Origin: Bog-756 sp963835465
Lineage (GTDB): Bacteria > Actinomycetota > Acidimicrobiia > Acidimicrobiales > RAAP-2
Assembly: GCA_963835465.1 (NCBI GenBank)
Contig: CAWIFR010000005.1
Span: 310,001-374,000 of the forward strand
Direction of reading: 5' to 3'
DNA length: 64,000 nucleotides
The first letter of the stretch is position 1; the number at the start of each line of letters is the position of its first letter. The position numbers were made by a program, and so were the translations under genes. Under the pieces are notes generated by a model, which was not told the DNA's origin, searched no databases, and saw only the letters and a program-made list of their open reading frames with translations. This document shows, piece by piece, positions 10,309-19,481 of the stretch.

Positions 10309-11384
10309 CAGCCGTCCCCGCTCCCGGCGCGCGTCCGACAGCCGGGGCACCACCATCACCTTGCCGGCCAGCCGCCCCTCGGCCAGGCCGGTGAGGGCCT
10401 CGGACAGCCGGTCGAGGGGCACGTCCTCCGCCTCGATCAGCAGGTCGGTGGGGAAGCCGTCGGTGGCCAGCAGCTCGAGGGCCCGCTCGAAGCCGTCCTG
10501 GTCGTAGACGAACGAGCCCACCACGTGGAGCTCGTTGAGCACGAAGCGGTTGGGGTCGAAGGACGGGTGCTCGAGCCCGGCGCCCACCAGCACCAGGGTC
10601 CCGCCCCGCCCCAGCTGGTGGAAGCCGGCCTCCATGGCCGCCTTCTTCCCCGAGCACTCCAGCACGACGTGGACGGCCCGGCCGGTGATCCGCTCCGGCT
10701 CCCACGCCGGGAAGGTCTCGAGGTCGGCGGGGTCGAGCACCTCGGCGGCCCCGAGCTCCCGGGCCAGCTGCCTGCGTCGCTCGCCGGGCTCGACGGCGAT
10801 GATCGGTCCGATGCCCCGGGCCACCAGCGCGGCGATGGACAGGGCGCCGATCGGCCCGGCCCCGATGACCATGACCCGGTCGCCGGGGGCGACGCCGGAG
10901 CGGGTGATCCCGTGGAGGGCCACGGCCAAGGGCTCGGCCAGCGCCGCCTGGCGGGAGGTGAGGCCCGGCGGGCAGCCGCAGGAGCGAGGCCTCCCGCACC
11001 AGCACGTAGCGGGCGAAGGCCCCGTCGTGGCCGTCGACCACCGAGCCCTGCCGGTTCTCGCACTGGGAGGGCTTGCCCTCGAGGCACCGCCGGCACCGCC
11101 CGCACCGGGGGGACGAGCCCCCGACCACCTGCTCGCCGAGCTCCCAGCCGGTCACCTCGGCGCCCAGGGCCGACGATGGCCCCGGTGAACTCGTGGCCGG
11201 CCACCAGCCCCTTCTCGCCCCACCCGTCGAGGAGCATGTGGACGTCGGACCCGCAGATCCCGCAGTGGTCCACCTCCACCAGCACCTCGTGCGGCCCGGG
11301 CCGGGGCACCGGCCGCTCCTCCACGACGACCACGCCGGGACGGTGCAGCACCGCCGCCGGCATCGACTCGGGCAGTTCGGACAT
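10308..11384 (-). CDS. Zinc-dependent medium-chain dehydrogenase (frameshifted)
   Basis: An MDR-superfamily alcohol or polyol/threonine dehydrogenase of about 358 residues. The catalytic zinc site appears as CGICGSD and GHEFTG. The structural-zinc lobe is CGRCRRCLEGKPSQC. The Rossmann motif is GAGPIGALS, with VEPGERRR after it for cofactor choice. Three insertions (near 11170, 10975 and 10315) explain the frame changes; correcting the last gives a stop that overlaps the VOC start by one base. The start is ATG at 11384. It leads an MDR-VOC-LLM operon that probably acts on one oxygenated intermediate. Confidence 0.85.
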
Positions 11385-11549
11385 CGCGCCACCCCCCCGG
11401 ATGGGCCCGTCGCCGGCTGGTCCGGCGGCGGGTGGATCTCTGGTTCGGGCGTCACTCTAGGCCAGGCGGCCGGGGGGCAGCACGCGGCCGGGGCAGACCG
11501 GGGGCCGAGGGGCTAAAGGGATTCTGCGGCGCGTGACGATGATTCCGGC

Positions 11550-11777
11550 ATGGCACCGGACCTCCGCTTCGACACCGACGATCCCGAGTTCCAACGCGGC
11601 TTCGAGATCGGCGTCCTCTGGGAGCGCCTCGTCACCGACGGGGCCTGTCACATGGCCGTCAGCGCCTCCAACGCCGAGATGGTCATCCGGGTGGCGCAGG
11701 CCTTCGGGTGCGAGTTCTCCGGCCGGGAGATCGAGGACGACCAGATCTCGGTCGAGCTGCACCAGGTGAGCGGGTAG
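11550..11777 (+). CDS. Small hypothetical protein
   Basis: A 75-residue acidic protein with codon use like the neighbours. It contains FQRGFEIGVLWERL and NAEMVIRVAQAFGCEFSG and resembles no family I recognise by sight. Compact alpha/beta proteins of this size, conserved in actinobacteria, often lack names. It is read from ATG 11550, with a separate promoter likely because the upstream gene is divergent. There is no signal peptide or membrane segment. Confidence 0.55.
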   Translation: MAPDLRFDTDDPEFQRGFEIGVLWERLVTDGACHMAVSASNAEMVIRVAQAFGCEFSGREIEDDQISVELHQVSG

Positions 11778-11834
11778 CCCGCGACCTCGGGCCGGAAGCC
11801 CGCCGTCCGGGTGGACCGGTCCGGGGATGCCGCC

Positions 11835-12451
11835 ATGATCACGGTGTGGAGAGCACCACTCCGACGGCTGATCGGCCCGGCCGATCGACACCGATCCGGC
11901 GCCGGTCCCCGTCGGGTGGCCGACGTGCTCGCTGGGGTCCGCGCCCTCGGCGTGCCCGGGGCCCTCAACCTCTACGACGAGGCCGACTCGGTGGCCTGGG
12001 GCGACCCGCCCGGTGCGGCCACGGCCCGGCTGGACGCCCTGACCGCATACCTGGCCCGGCGGTGGTCGGCCCCGGTGGTGCTGGTCGGGGAGGCGCCCGG
12101 GCGGCACGGGGCGCGGTGGACCGGCGTGCCGTTCACCTCACCCCATCTGCTCACCGGCTCGGGACGAAGGAGCCGACGGCCACCGTCGTCCACCGGGTGC
12201 TGGCCGAGCTGGGGTGTGCGTCCGACGTGCTGCTGTGGAACGCCATCGTGCTGTTCCCGCCGGGCAACCGCGATCCCCGACGGGACGAGCTCGACGCCTG
12301 CGCCCCCGTACTCGAACGGGTGTGCCGGGGGCGGACGGTCGTGGCCGTCGGCCGCCACGCCCAGCGGGCCACCGGCGCTCCCTACGTGCGCCACCCCTCC
12401 CACGGCGGCGCCGCCCGGTTCGCCGAGGGTCTGCGCCGGGCCCTGCGCTGA
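11835..12451 (+). CDS. Uracil-DNA glycosylase family protein (frameshifted)
   Basis: A UDG-superfamily protein of about 205 residues. The motif-1 region is VVLVGEAPGRHGARWTGVPF (GEAPG type, as in family 4/5-like UDGs). Motif 2 is near its end as VRHPSHGGAARF. The middle strand NAIVLFPPGN corresponds to the product-binding strand. No four-Cys iron-sulfur set is obvious, so it resembles family-5-like or SPO1-polymerase-N-domain proteins more than classic family 4. One missing G near 12163 explains the single frame change. The expected role is removal of uracil or deaminated bases from DNA. Confidence 0.7.
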
Positions 12452-12494
12452 CCGCCGGTGGGGGGCGGCTACCGTCTGTCTCGAGGAGGACCCG

Positions 12495-12918
12495 ATGATC
12501 GAGCAGGTGATCGAGCAGTGGCAGGCCCATCTGCGGGGCGAGCTCGCCGGCGGGCTCGACCGGCTGCTCGACGACGAGGTGGTCTTCTACTCGCCGATCG
12601 TCTTCACCCCCCAGCGGGGCAAGGCCGTCACCACCCTCTACCTCGAGGCCGCCGCCCAGACCTTTCCGGGGGACCACGGACCGACAAGCCGACGGCGGGA
12701 CCGCCCCGGCCGGTGGCTTCCGGTACACGAAGGTCGTGACGTCCGGGGACACCGCGGTGCTCGAGTTCGAGACCACCATGGACGGGAAGTACGTCAACGG
12801 GGTCGACATCATCCGATGCAACGCCGAGGGCCGGATCATCGAGTTCCGGGTGATGATCCGGCCCTTGCAGGCGGTCGAGGTGGTCCACCGGCGGATGGCG
12901 GCCATGCTGGAGCGGTAG
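12495..12918 (+). CDS. SnoaL-like / NTF2-fold protein (frameshifted)
   Basis: An NTF2-like cone protein of about 140 residues. It begins with a helix (MIEQVIEQWQAHLRGE) and LLDDEVVFYSPIVFTPQRG, a typical SnoaL N-terminal pattern with a substrate-cavity Asp. It ends with sheets around FETTMDGKYVNGVDIIRC and IIEFRVMIRPLQA. One extra base near 12690 breaks the frame. Such proteins act as small isomerases, hydrolases or ligand binders; this one has no predictable substrate. It follows the UDG gene by 43 bp on the same strand. Confidence 0.7.
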
Positions 12919-12957
12919 GTGGCCGCACCCGACCGAGGGCTGAGTCGGCGCCGGCCG

Positions 12958-14120
12958 TCAGTACCCGCCGGTGCAGCCGTGCTGGTCCGGGGCCGCATTG
13001 GGGTTGCCCCAGTAGCGGACGGCGAAGGCCACGGCCACCCGGATCTGCTGCTCGGGCGTGGCGCACGGGCGGCGTCGGCCGGGTAGCCGAAGGTGTTGAA
13101 CTGGGCCCAGTTGGCGTGGCTGAAGCCCAGGCCACCGCTGTACACCGGGCCCGTCCACGTTCCAGAGGCCGCCCTCCTCGCACATGTTGACCCGGAACCA
13201 CGCCTGGCGCTGGAAGTCGGTGACCCCGTCGGCCCCGACATCGACGGCTGCCGAGGGCGGGCTGAGACACGTGCTCCCGGCCAGCGAGCCGTAGAAGCCG
13301 GCGTTGCCGTAGGCGAAGATGCCGCCGTCGGAGGCCACGGTGAGGTAGCCGGCGGTGGTGGAGGAGATCCCGATCATGGGCTTGTTGAGGCGCGAGCCCC
13401 CGGCCGAGCCGAAGAAGGAGGCTCCGCCGAAGTCGAAGACCCCGCCGTCGGCGGCCACGCAGCCGGTAGCCGGTGCCCATGGCGCTGATCCCCACGACAG
13501 CCCGGGAGGTCGAGGCCCCCCCGGCATAGGCGGCGTCGCCGAAGGCGAAGACCGCGCCGTTGGCCGCCGCCTCCCAGTAGCCGTTGCCGTCGGGCGAGGC
13601 GGCCAGCCCCACGATGGCACTGGTCGGGGACAGCCCGATGGCCGAACCGTGGAAGGTGGCGTCGCCGAAGGCGAACACGCCGCCGTCGGCACTCACCAGC
13701 CAGTAGCCCCCGCCGTCCGGGGTGGCTCTCGATGCCCACGATGGGCTGGTTGAGGTGGAGGGTGCCGGTGGAGCCGTAGAAGCCGGCGTCGCCGAAGGCG
13801 AACACGCCGCCGTCGGCCCCCACCTCCCAGTACCCCAGCCCGTCGGGGGTGGACTGGATGCCCACGATGGGTTGGTTGAGATGCAGCGAGCCGGTGGACC
13901 CGTAGAAGCCGGCGTCGCCGAAGGAGAACACGCCCCCGTCGGCGCCGACCAGCCAGTAGCCCGAACCGTCGGGCAGTGCCGGCGGCCGCCACGATCGGCG
14001 CGTTGAGGACCATGCCGGCCCCGGTGGTGAGGCCGGCGCCGGCCCGGCCGATCTCGGACAGGGTGCCTCCGGCCAGGGACCAGCACGGCGGCCACGTGCG
14101 GCCCAGGCGACGGCGCGCAT
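12958..14120 (-). CDS. Secreted Rpf-like muralytic protein with repeat domain (frameshifted)
   Basis: A secreted protein of about 385 residues. After a probable signal segment (start taken at ATG 14120, broken by indels) come at least six repeats of about 45 residues built on GYWLVGADGGVFSFGDAGFYG, as found in many Acidimicrobiia surface proteins. The last 80 residues form a resuscitation-promoting-factor-like, lysozyme-fold domain: CEEGGLWNVDG aligns with the Rpf CESGGNW motif and supplies the catalytic Glu; it continues GGLGFSHANWAQF and PEQQIRVAVAFAV. The expected role is cell-wall glycan cleavage and growth resuscitation, with the repeats likely binding the envelope. The exact N-terminus is uncertain because of frame breaks. 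Confidence 0.8.
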
Positions 14121-14697
14121 CCGCGCCGACGGGGCCGGGTCGCGTGGTGGGGCGGTGCTGGTTCGGGGTGGGACGGGTACGTCGGAATGAGGGGAAGTGC
14201 AGGCATGGCGGGTGACCTTTCCTCGGTCGGTCAGGGCCGGTCGGTCGACGACGGACGCCCTGGCTCTCTTTTGGTTGGGTGGACCCCACGTCTGTGCATT
14301 CAACGCCCCAGCCGAGCACCGGGAAGGGTGGTACGGCCTGGCTATAACGAGCCGGGTGTGCTAGCGGGTGTGTTTGTCCGAGTCGTCTGTGTGGTGTGTG
14401 GTGATCTCCTGATCGGTTGGTCCGTCGCCGAATGCCGGAGGCCATTCGAGGGGTTCTCCCCACTGCCCGGGTGGGGGGCGGGCCAACGGGGGCGACCGCG
14501 ATCCGACGGCCGCAATCTACCGACCGGTCCGGCTAGTCGGGTAATCGAGGCGCCGCCCGTGGCGCGCCGCCGCAGGCCCCCCTCGCGCACACACACGGCT
14601 CTGACCTGCGAAGGATCCGTTGCCGGTCCGCCGGCGCACCGCCGATCGCCCTGCCACGCAGAGTGGCGAGATGGCTTGGTCCGCCCGGAGGGTCGGA
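14121..14697. other. Long intergenic leader upstream of the Rpf-like gene
   Basis: This 577-bp region sits between the Rpf-like gene (minus) and the end of the TldE-like gene, with no convincing gene. It contains a GT-rich stretch (about 14356-14405) and several GC-rich inverted segments. A minus-strand TTATAG hexamer lies at 14342-14347. Because rpf genes in other actinobacteria often carry c-di-AMP riboswitches, I looked for that pattern and could not confirm it. Confidence 0.4.
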
Positions 14698-16145
14698 TCA
14701 GCTGGCCTGGCTCACCGAGCTCATGTTGAAGTCGGGCACCCGCAGGCGGGCATGGCAGGGTGCGATTGAAGTACTCGCCGAACTCCCGGCCCAGGGCCCG
14801 GACGCTCGACCCCACCTCGCTGACCCGGGCCAGGAGGTCGACGGGGCTCTCGTTGAACCGGAAGTTGTTGGTCGCGCCGACCACCTCGCCGTCCTCCACC
14901 ACGTAGACGCCGTCCCGGGTGAGCCCGGTCAGCAGCATGGTGGCCGGGTCCACCTCGCGGATGTACCAGAGGCAGGTGAGCAGCAGGCCGCGCTCGGTCC
15001 GGGCCACCAGCTCCTCCAGCGAACCGGAGGCTCCCGGCACCTCGAGGATCAGGTTGCCGATGAAGCCGGCCGGCTCCACCGCCGAGCGGGCGGCACCGGC
15101 GCGGTGGTAGCGCAGCCGCTGGAGCCGCCCGCCGGCGATCCAGTCGGTCGGGGCCAGCGGCAGGCCGTTGTCGAAGACCGACGTGTCGGCCGAGGAGGCG
15201 GCGGCGGTGAGGAACGGCGAGCACTCGAGGCCCGGGCGGCCGGGGTCGCTGCGCAGGTCGAAGGGGACCGCGGGAGAGCTGCTCGCCCACCCGGGTCCCC
15301 CCGCCCGGGCCGCGAGAAGACGGTCCTGCCGTCCTCGGCGTTGCGACCGCTGAGCTCATAGGCCAGCCCCACCATCAGGTCGCTCGACCGCCTCGGGGGG
15401 GAGGAGCACCTCGTAGCGCCCGGCGGGCCGCTCGAGCCGTCGGGCCGACCAGGCCAGGCGCTCCGGCAGCCGGTCCTCGAGCTCCTCGACGGAGACGTCG
15501 GTGAAGTCGGTGGTGCCGGCCCCGGCCCAGGTGGAGCTGATCCCGTCGGCGCTACGGGCCACCAGGTGCAGCGCCCCCTGCGGCTGGGCGTGGGCCAGGC
15601 GGAGCCCGGTCGAGGTCCCCAGGTACTCGGTGGTCTGCGCGGTGCTCGGCGAAGCCGGCCAGGACGTGGTCGGACCGGCGGGCCCGGTCGAAGGCCGGCC
15701 GACAGGTCGGTCGAGCACGCCGGACAGGACCGGACAGATCGGTGGTGGCCGCGGGGCTGGTGGAAGCGGCGTCGAGGCGCCGGGGCAGGCCGGCGGCCTG
15801 CGGGCGTGAGGAGCGGGCTGGCATCGTCGGCCGGCGGTGAACCCGGCCGCGTCCTGCTCGGCCGCCCGGACCAGCTCGGTCACGTCGACGTCGCCGCCCC
15901 GGCGGGCGACGCCGGCGGCCATCCCGCCCTCGACCTGGCGCAGGCTGATCACGGTGACCCGCCGGTCCCGGCGGCTGCCGTTGGTGGTGGTGGTGTTGTT
16001 GGCGAAGCGGACCTCGACCTCGCTGGTCTCCTCCACGAGGACCACGCACTGGTCGCTTCCCGGCGCCGCCGCGGCCAGCGCCGCCTCGACCACGTCCTGG
16101 GCCGGTGGGAGCCCGTCCGCTCGGCCGGCGGCCGGCGCCGCTCAC
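14698..16145 (-). CDS. TldE/PmbA-like subunit (metallopeptidase TldD-related, frameshifted)
   Basis: The TldE-type half of the TldD/TldE heterodimeric peptidase, about 481 residues. The N-terminal domain has VEVRFANNTTTTNGSRRDRR. The C-terminal beta-rich domain contains FDNGLPLAPTDWIAGGRLQR, FIGNLILEVPGASGSLEELV, TMLLTGLTRDGVYVVEDGEV and NNFRFNESPVDLL, followed by a late LRVPDFNMSS. It has no HExxxH, as expected for TldE. Several indels break the frame. The GTG start at 16145 overlaps the TldD stop by 4 bases. In other bacteria the pair cleaves unfolded peptides and processes modified peptides such as microcin B17. Confidence 0.8.
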
Positions 16146-17650
16146 CGGCCGGACTCCTCGCGGGCGTTGAGCACCCGGACGCCCCGCACCAGGACCGAGG
16201 GGCAGCCGTGGGAGACCGGCGCCACCTGGCCGGGCTGGCCCTTGCCGCAGTTGAACGCCCCGCCCAGCAGGTAGGTGGACCGGCCCCCGACCGCCTCCAT
16301 CGACCCCCAGAACTCGGTGGTCGTGGCCTGGTAGGCGACGTCACGGACCTGGCCCACGAGGCGGCCGCCCTCGATCCGGAAGAACCGCTGCCCGGTGAAC
16401 TGGAAGTTGTACCGCTGCATGTCGATGGACCAGCTCTTGTCGCCCACGATGTAGAGGCCGCGGTCCACCCCGCCGATCAGGTCCTCGGTGGTCGGCCCGT
16501 CGCCGTCGGCCGGCTGCAGGGAGACGTTGGCCATCCGCTGGATGGGCACGTGCAGGGGGGAGTCGGCGAAGGCGCAGCCGTTGGACGCCCCGAGGCCCGC
16601 TGGCCGACGCGATCGACCGGTCGAGCTGGTAGCCGACCAGGATGCCGGCCCGGACCAGGTCGAACGACTGGCCCGGGCACCCCCTCGTCGTCGATGGCCA
16701 CGGTGGCCAGGCCGTGCGGGGTGGTCCGGTCCCCGGTCACGTGCATGACCTCGGAGCCGTAGCGCAGGGACCCCAGCTGGTCGAGGGTGGCGAACGAGGT
16801 CCCGGCGTAGGCCGCCTCGTATCCCATGGCCCGGTCCAGCTCGGTGGCGTGCCCGATCGACTCGTGGATGGTGAGCCACAGATTGGTGGGATCGATCACC
16901 AGGTCGTAAGGCCCGGCGACGATGGAGGGGGCCCGGACCTTCTCGGCCAGCAGCTCGGGAACGGCCGCCAACTCGGCGTCCCAGTCCCAGCCCTCGCCCT
17001 GCAGGTACTCCCAACCCCGGCCGACCGGGGGGGCCACGGTCCGCATGGTCTCGAAGCTCCCGTCGGGGTCGACGGCGAAGGCCTCGACGGTGGGGTGGAC
17101 CCGGACCCGTCGTTGGGTGGCCTCGGTGCCGGACAGGTCGGCGTAGAACTTGTCCTCGGTCACGGCCAGGACGTCGGCGGTGACGTGGTCCACCGCCGCG
17201 GCGGCCAGCAGGCGGTCGCTCCAGGCCGCGAGGAGTCCCACCTTCTCGGACAGGGGGACGTCGACGGGATCGACGTCGTAGTCGGACGTCCAGTGGACGG
17301 CCCCGTGGCTCGGCTCGTCGGCCAGCTCGACCGACCGCCCTCCGGCGCGGGCGACGGTCCGAGCCACCTCCACCGCCTCGTCGACCAGGGCCGCGGCCTG
17401 ATCGGCACCGGTGGCCACCGATGCGGCAAAGCCCAGGGACCCGTCGATCACGACCCGCACGCCCATCCCGAGTTCGACGTCCTCGGCAGCTCCTTCGAGA
17501 CGGGCGTCCCGCAGCCGGACCTGTTGGCTGCAAAGGTGTTCCACTCGGAGCTCGGCGTGGGCGCATCCGAGGGCCTGGGCCCGGCGAGCGTGCCGCGTCA
17601 CCGACGGCAGCCAGCTGATCGGCGTCGAGAGGACCGCGGGGGGTGGCCAC
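16142..17650 (-). CDS. tldD: TldD-family metallopeptidase (frameshifted)
   Basis: The catalytic TldD subunit, about 501 residues. The zinc motif HExxxH is visible as HESIGHATELDRAMG, with a downstream YLLGGAFNCGKGQPGQ carrying the third-ligand Cys region. Other family signatures are YAGTSFATLDQLGSLRYGS and IQRMANVSLQP. The start was taken as GTG at 17650, giving VATPRGPLDADQLAAV. Three insertions (near 17595, 16675 and 16605) break the frame and sum to a full codon. It is transcribed with the TldE gene as one operon and diverges from cutA. Confidence 0.85.
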   Translation of the reverse strand: MATPRGPLDADQLAAVGDAARSPGPGPRMRPRRAPSGTPLQPTGPAAGRPSRRSCRGRRTRDGRAGRDRRVPGLCRIGGHRCRSGRGPGRRGGGGGSDRRPRRRAVGRAGRRAEPRGRPLDVRLRRRSRRRPPVREGGTPRGLERPPAGRRGGGPRHRRRPGRDRGQVLRRPVRHRGHPTTGPGPPHRRGLRRRPRRELRDHADRGPPGRPGLGVPAGRGLGLGRRVGGRSRAAGREGPGPLHRRRALRPGDRSHQSVAHHPRVDRARHRAGPGHGIRGGLRRDLVRHPRPAGVPALRLRGHARDRGPDHPARPGHRGHRRRGGARASRSTWSGPASWSATSSTGRSRRPAGLGASNGCAFADSPLHVPIQRMANVSLQPADGDGPTTEDLIGGVDRGLYIVGDKSWSIDMQRYNFQFTGQRFFRIEGGRLVGQVRDVAYQATTTEFWGSMEAVGGRSTYLLGGAFNCGKGQPGQVAPVSHGCPSVLVRGVRVLNAREESGR

Positions 17651-17689
17651 CCACGGCAGGCTAGACGCGCCGGGGCGTACCATCGTGAG

Positions 17690-18091
17690 GTGCCCGACCC
17701 CAAGGCGGCCCGTCCCGGGGAGGTGGTGGCGACCCACGTGCAGGTCCAGTTCGCCATCGACGATCCGGTGCGGGCCGATTCGATGGTCGACCAACTGTTG
17801 GACGACCGTCTGGTGGCGTGCGGCCAGCGGGCGGGGCCGGTGGTCAGCCGGTACCGGTGGCAGGGCGTGCTGGAGCGGGCCGAGGAGTGGCTGGTCCTGC
17901 TGAAGACCCGGGCCGAGTTGGCCCCCGCGGTCATCCGGGCGGTGGTGGAAGCCCACCCCTACGAGACCCCCGAGGTGGTGGTGCTGGACCTGGCCGGCGG
18001 TGCCCCCGGCTACCTGGCGTGGATCGACTCGGTCACCGAGGCGGCCGGTACCATCGGGCCGACCCCCGACACGCAGACGGAGGAGCGATGA
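17690..18091 (+). CDS. cutA: CutA1-type divalent-cation tolerance protein
   Basis: A CutA1 family protein of 133 residues (a trimeric ferredoxin-like fold). Family features are LLDDRLVACGQRAGPVVSRY, the basic loop YRWQGVLERAEEWLVLLKTR, and the C-terminal HPYETPEVVVL. Some members bind copper, but the physiological role of the family remains unclear. The GTG at 17690 diverges from tldD 39 bp away. Its stop overlaps the GH4 start by 4 bases, so the two are translationally coupled without an obvious functional link. Confidence 0.9.
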   Translation: MPDPKAARPGEVVATHVQVQFAIDDPVRADSMVDQLLDDRLVACGQRAGPVVSRYRWQGVLERAEEWLVLLKTRAELAPAVIRAVVEAHPYETPEVVVLDLAGGAPGYLAWIDSVTEAAGTIGPTPDTQTEER

Positions 18092-19464
18092 GCACGGACT
18101 CGACGAGCACAGGCCAGGGACCGAGGATCTGCCTGATCGGCGCCGGTGGGATGTCGTTCGGGCCGGTGATGGTGCTGGACGCCATCAACACCCGCCGCAC
18201 CCGCGGGGCCACCATGGTCCTCCACGACGTCAGCCCCGAACGCCTCGGGGTGGCGGTTCGGTTCGCCGACCGGATCAATGAGCGCAACGACAGCCCCATC
18301 ACCATCGAGTCGTCCACCGATCCGGCCGAGGCCATGGCCGGCGCCGACTTCTGCCTGACCAGTGCCGAGGTCGGGCGGTGGCCGCGCTGGGTCGAGGACT
18401 ACGAGATCCCGCGACGCTACGGCGCCACCCAGATCACCGGGGAGAACGGTGGACCCGGGGGTGTCTTCCACTCCCTCCGGTCGATCCGGACCATGCTCGG
18501 CATCTGTGCCGATATCGAGCGGTACTGCCCGGAGGCCTTCCTCATCAACCTCACCAATCCGCTCAGCCGGGTGGCCCTGGCCATCAACACCGCCACCTCG
18601 GTCCGCAACGTGAGCATGTGCCACGAGTTCGCCGGAGGGTTGGCGCGCATCGCCGGCCTGCTCCGCATACCCAAGTCCAAGATCGAGGCCAAGGCGTCGG
18701 GGATCAACCACTTCACCTTCTTCACCGAGATCCGCCGGTCCGATACCGGTGAGGACCTCTACCCCCGGCTGCGACGACTGTGGCGTCGCCGCTACTTCGA
18801 CTATCCGGCCCCGGTGACCTCGGCGGCGCGCCAGCTGGCCAAGGTCCCGCTGGTGCAGGTGGCCGTCGAGCAGATGTACGCCCCGCTGGTGGCCCACATG
18901 TTCCGTGAGTACGGCCTGCTGCCCTGTTCGGTGGACAGTCACATCGGTGAGTACCTGCCCTTCGCCGAGGAGGTCGCCGGCTGGCACCCGGTCCCCGTCT
19001 ACTTCCACCGGGGGATCGGCCATTCGATGGAGCGGTTGATCACGCGCTACGGCAACGGGGAGTCCCGGGTGCCCATGCACCGCGCCGGCCGCTCGGCCGA
19101 GGAGGTCTTCCCCATCATCGGGGCCATGTGGACGGACCACCACCGCTCGCTCAACGCCGTCAACGTACCCAACCGGGGCTATGTCCCCAACCTCCCCGAC
19201 GGGGCCATCGTCGAGGTGCCGGCCACGGTGGACGGAACGGGCGTCACGCCCGACACCGTGCCCCCGATCCTCGAGCCACTGGCCGAGTTCATGCGGACCC
19301 AGATCGAGCTCCAGGAGCTGGTGGTCCAGGCCGCCCTCACCGGTGACCCCGAGCCGGCCTACGAGGCGTTGCGACGGGACCCTCTCTCCCCCTCGGACGA
19401 GGCGTCGTGCCGCATCATCTTCGACGAGCTTCGGTCGGTCCAGGCCGAAGTACTGCCGTTCTGA
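18088..19464 (+). CDS. Glycoside hydrolase family 4 (NAD- and metal-dependent)
   Basis: A GH4 enzyme of 458 residues with an intact frame. It has the NAD-binding start ICLIGAGGMSFGP, the substrate/metal segments NLTNPLSR, MCHEFAGG (metal Cys and His) and ASGINHFTFF, and a C-terminal helical domain. GH4 enzymes hydrolyse alpha- or beta-glycosides by an oxidation-elimination mechanism that needs NAD and Mn2+ and, often, a reducing agent. The sugar cannot be named from motifs alone; it resembles the alpha-glucosidase/galacturonidase branch. No sugar transporter is adjacent. It ends 17 bp before the convergent monooxygenase gene. Confidence 0.9.
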   Translation: MSTDSTSTGQGPRICLIGAGGMSFGPVMVLDAINTRRTRGATMVLHDVSPERLGVAVRFADRINERNDSPITIESSTDPAEAMAGADFCLTSAEVGRWPRWVEDYEIPRRYGATQITGENGGPGGVFHSLRSIRTMLGICADIERYCPEAFLINLTNPLSRVALAINTATSVRNVSMCHEFAGGLARIAGLLRIPKSKIEAKASGINHFTFFTEIRRSDTGEDLYPRLRRLWRRRYFDYPAPVTSAARQLAKVPLVQVAVEQMYAPLVAHMFREYGLLPCSVDSHIGEYLPFAEEVAGWHPVPVYFHRGIGHSMERLITRYGNGESRVPMHRAGRSAEEVFPIIGAMWTDHHRSLNAVNVPNRGYVPNLPDGAIVEVPATVDGTGVTPDTVPPILEPLAEFMRTQIELQELVVQAALTGDPEPAYEALRRDPLSPSDEASCRIIFDELRSVQAEVLPF

Positions 19465-19481
19465 GCAGCAGTCGGCCCGGG

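Noticed and set aside
14161..14480. A c-di-AMP (ydaO-type) riboswitch in the leader of the Rpf-like gene
   Set aside because: The leader is long and rpf genes often carry this element, and a GGGG-rich piece vaguely resembles part of it, but I could not find the conserved core in order. A covariance search with the RF00379 model would settle it.
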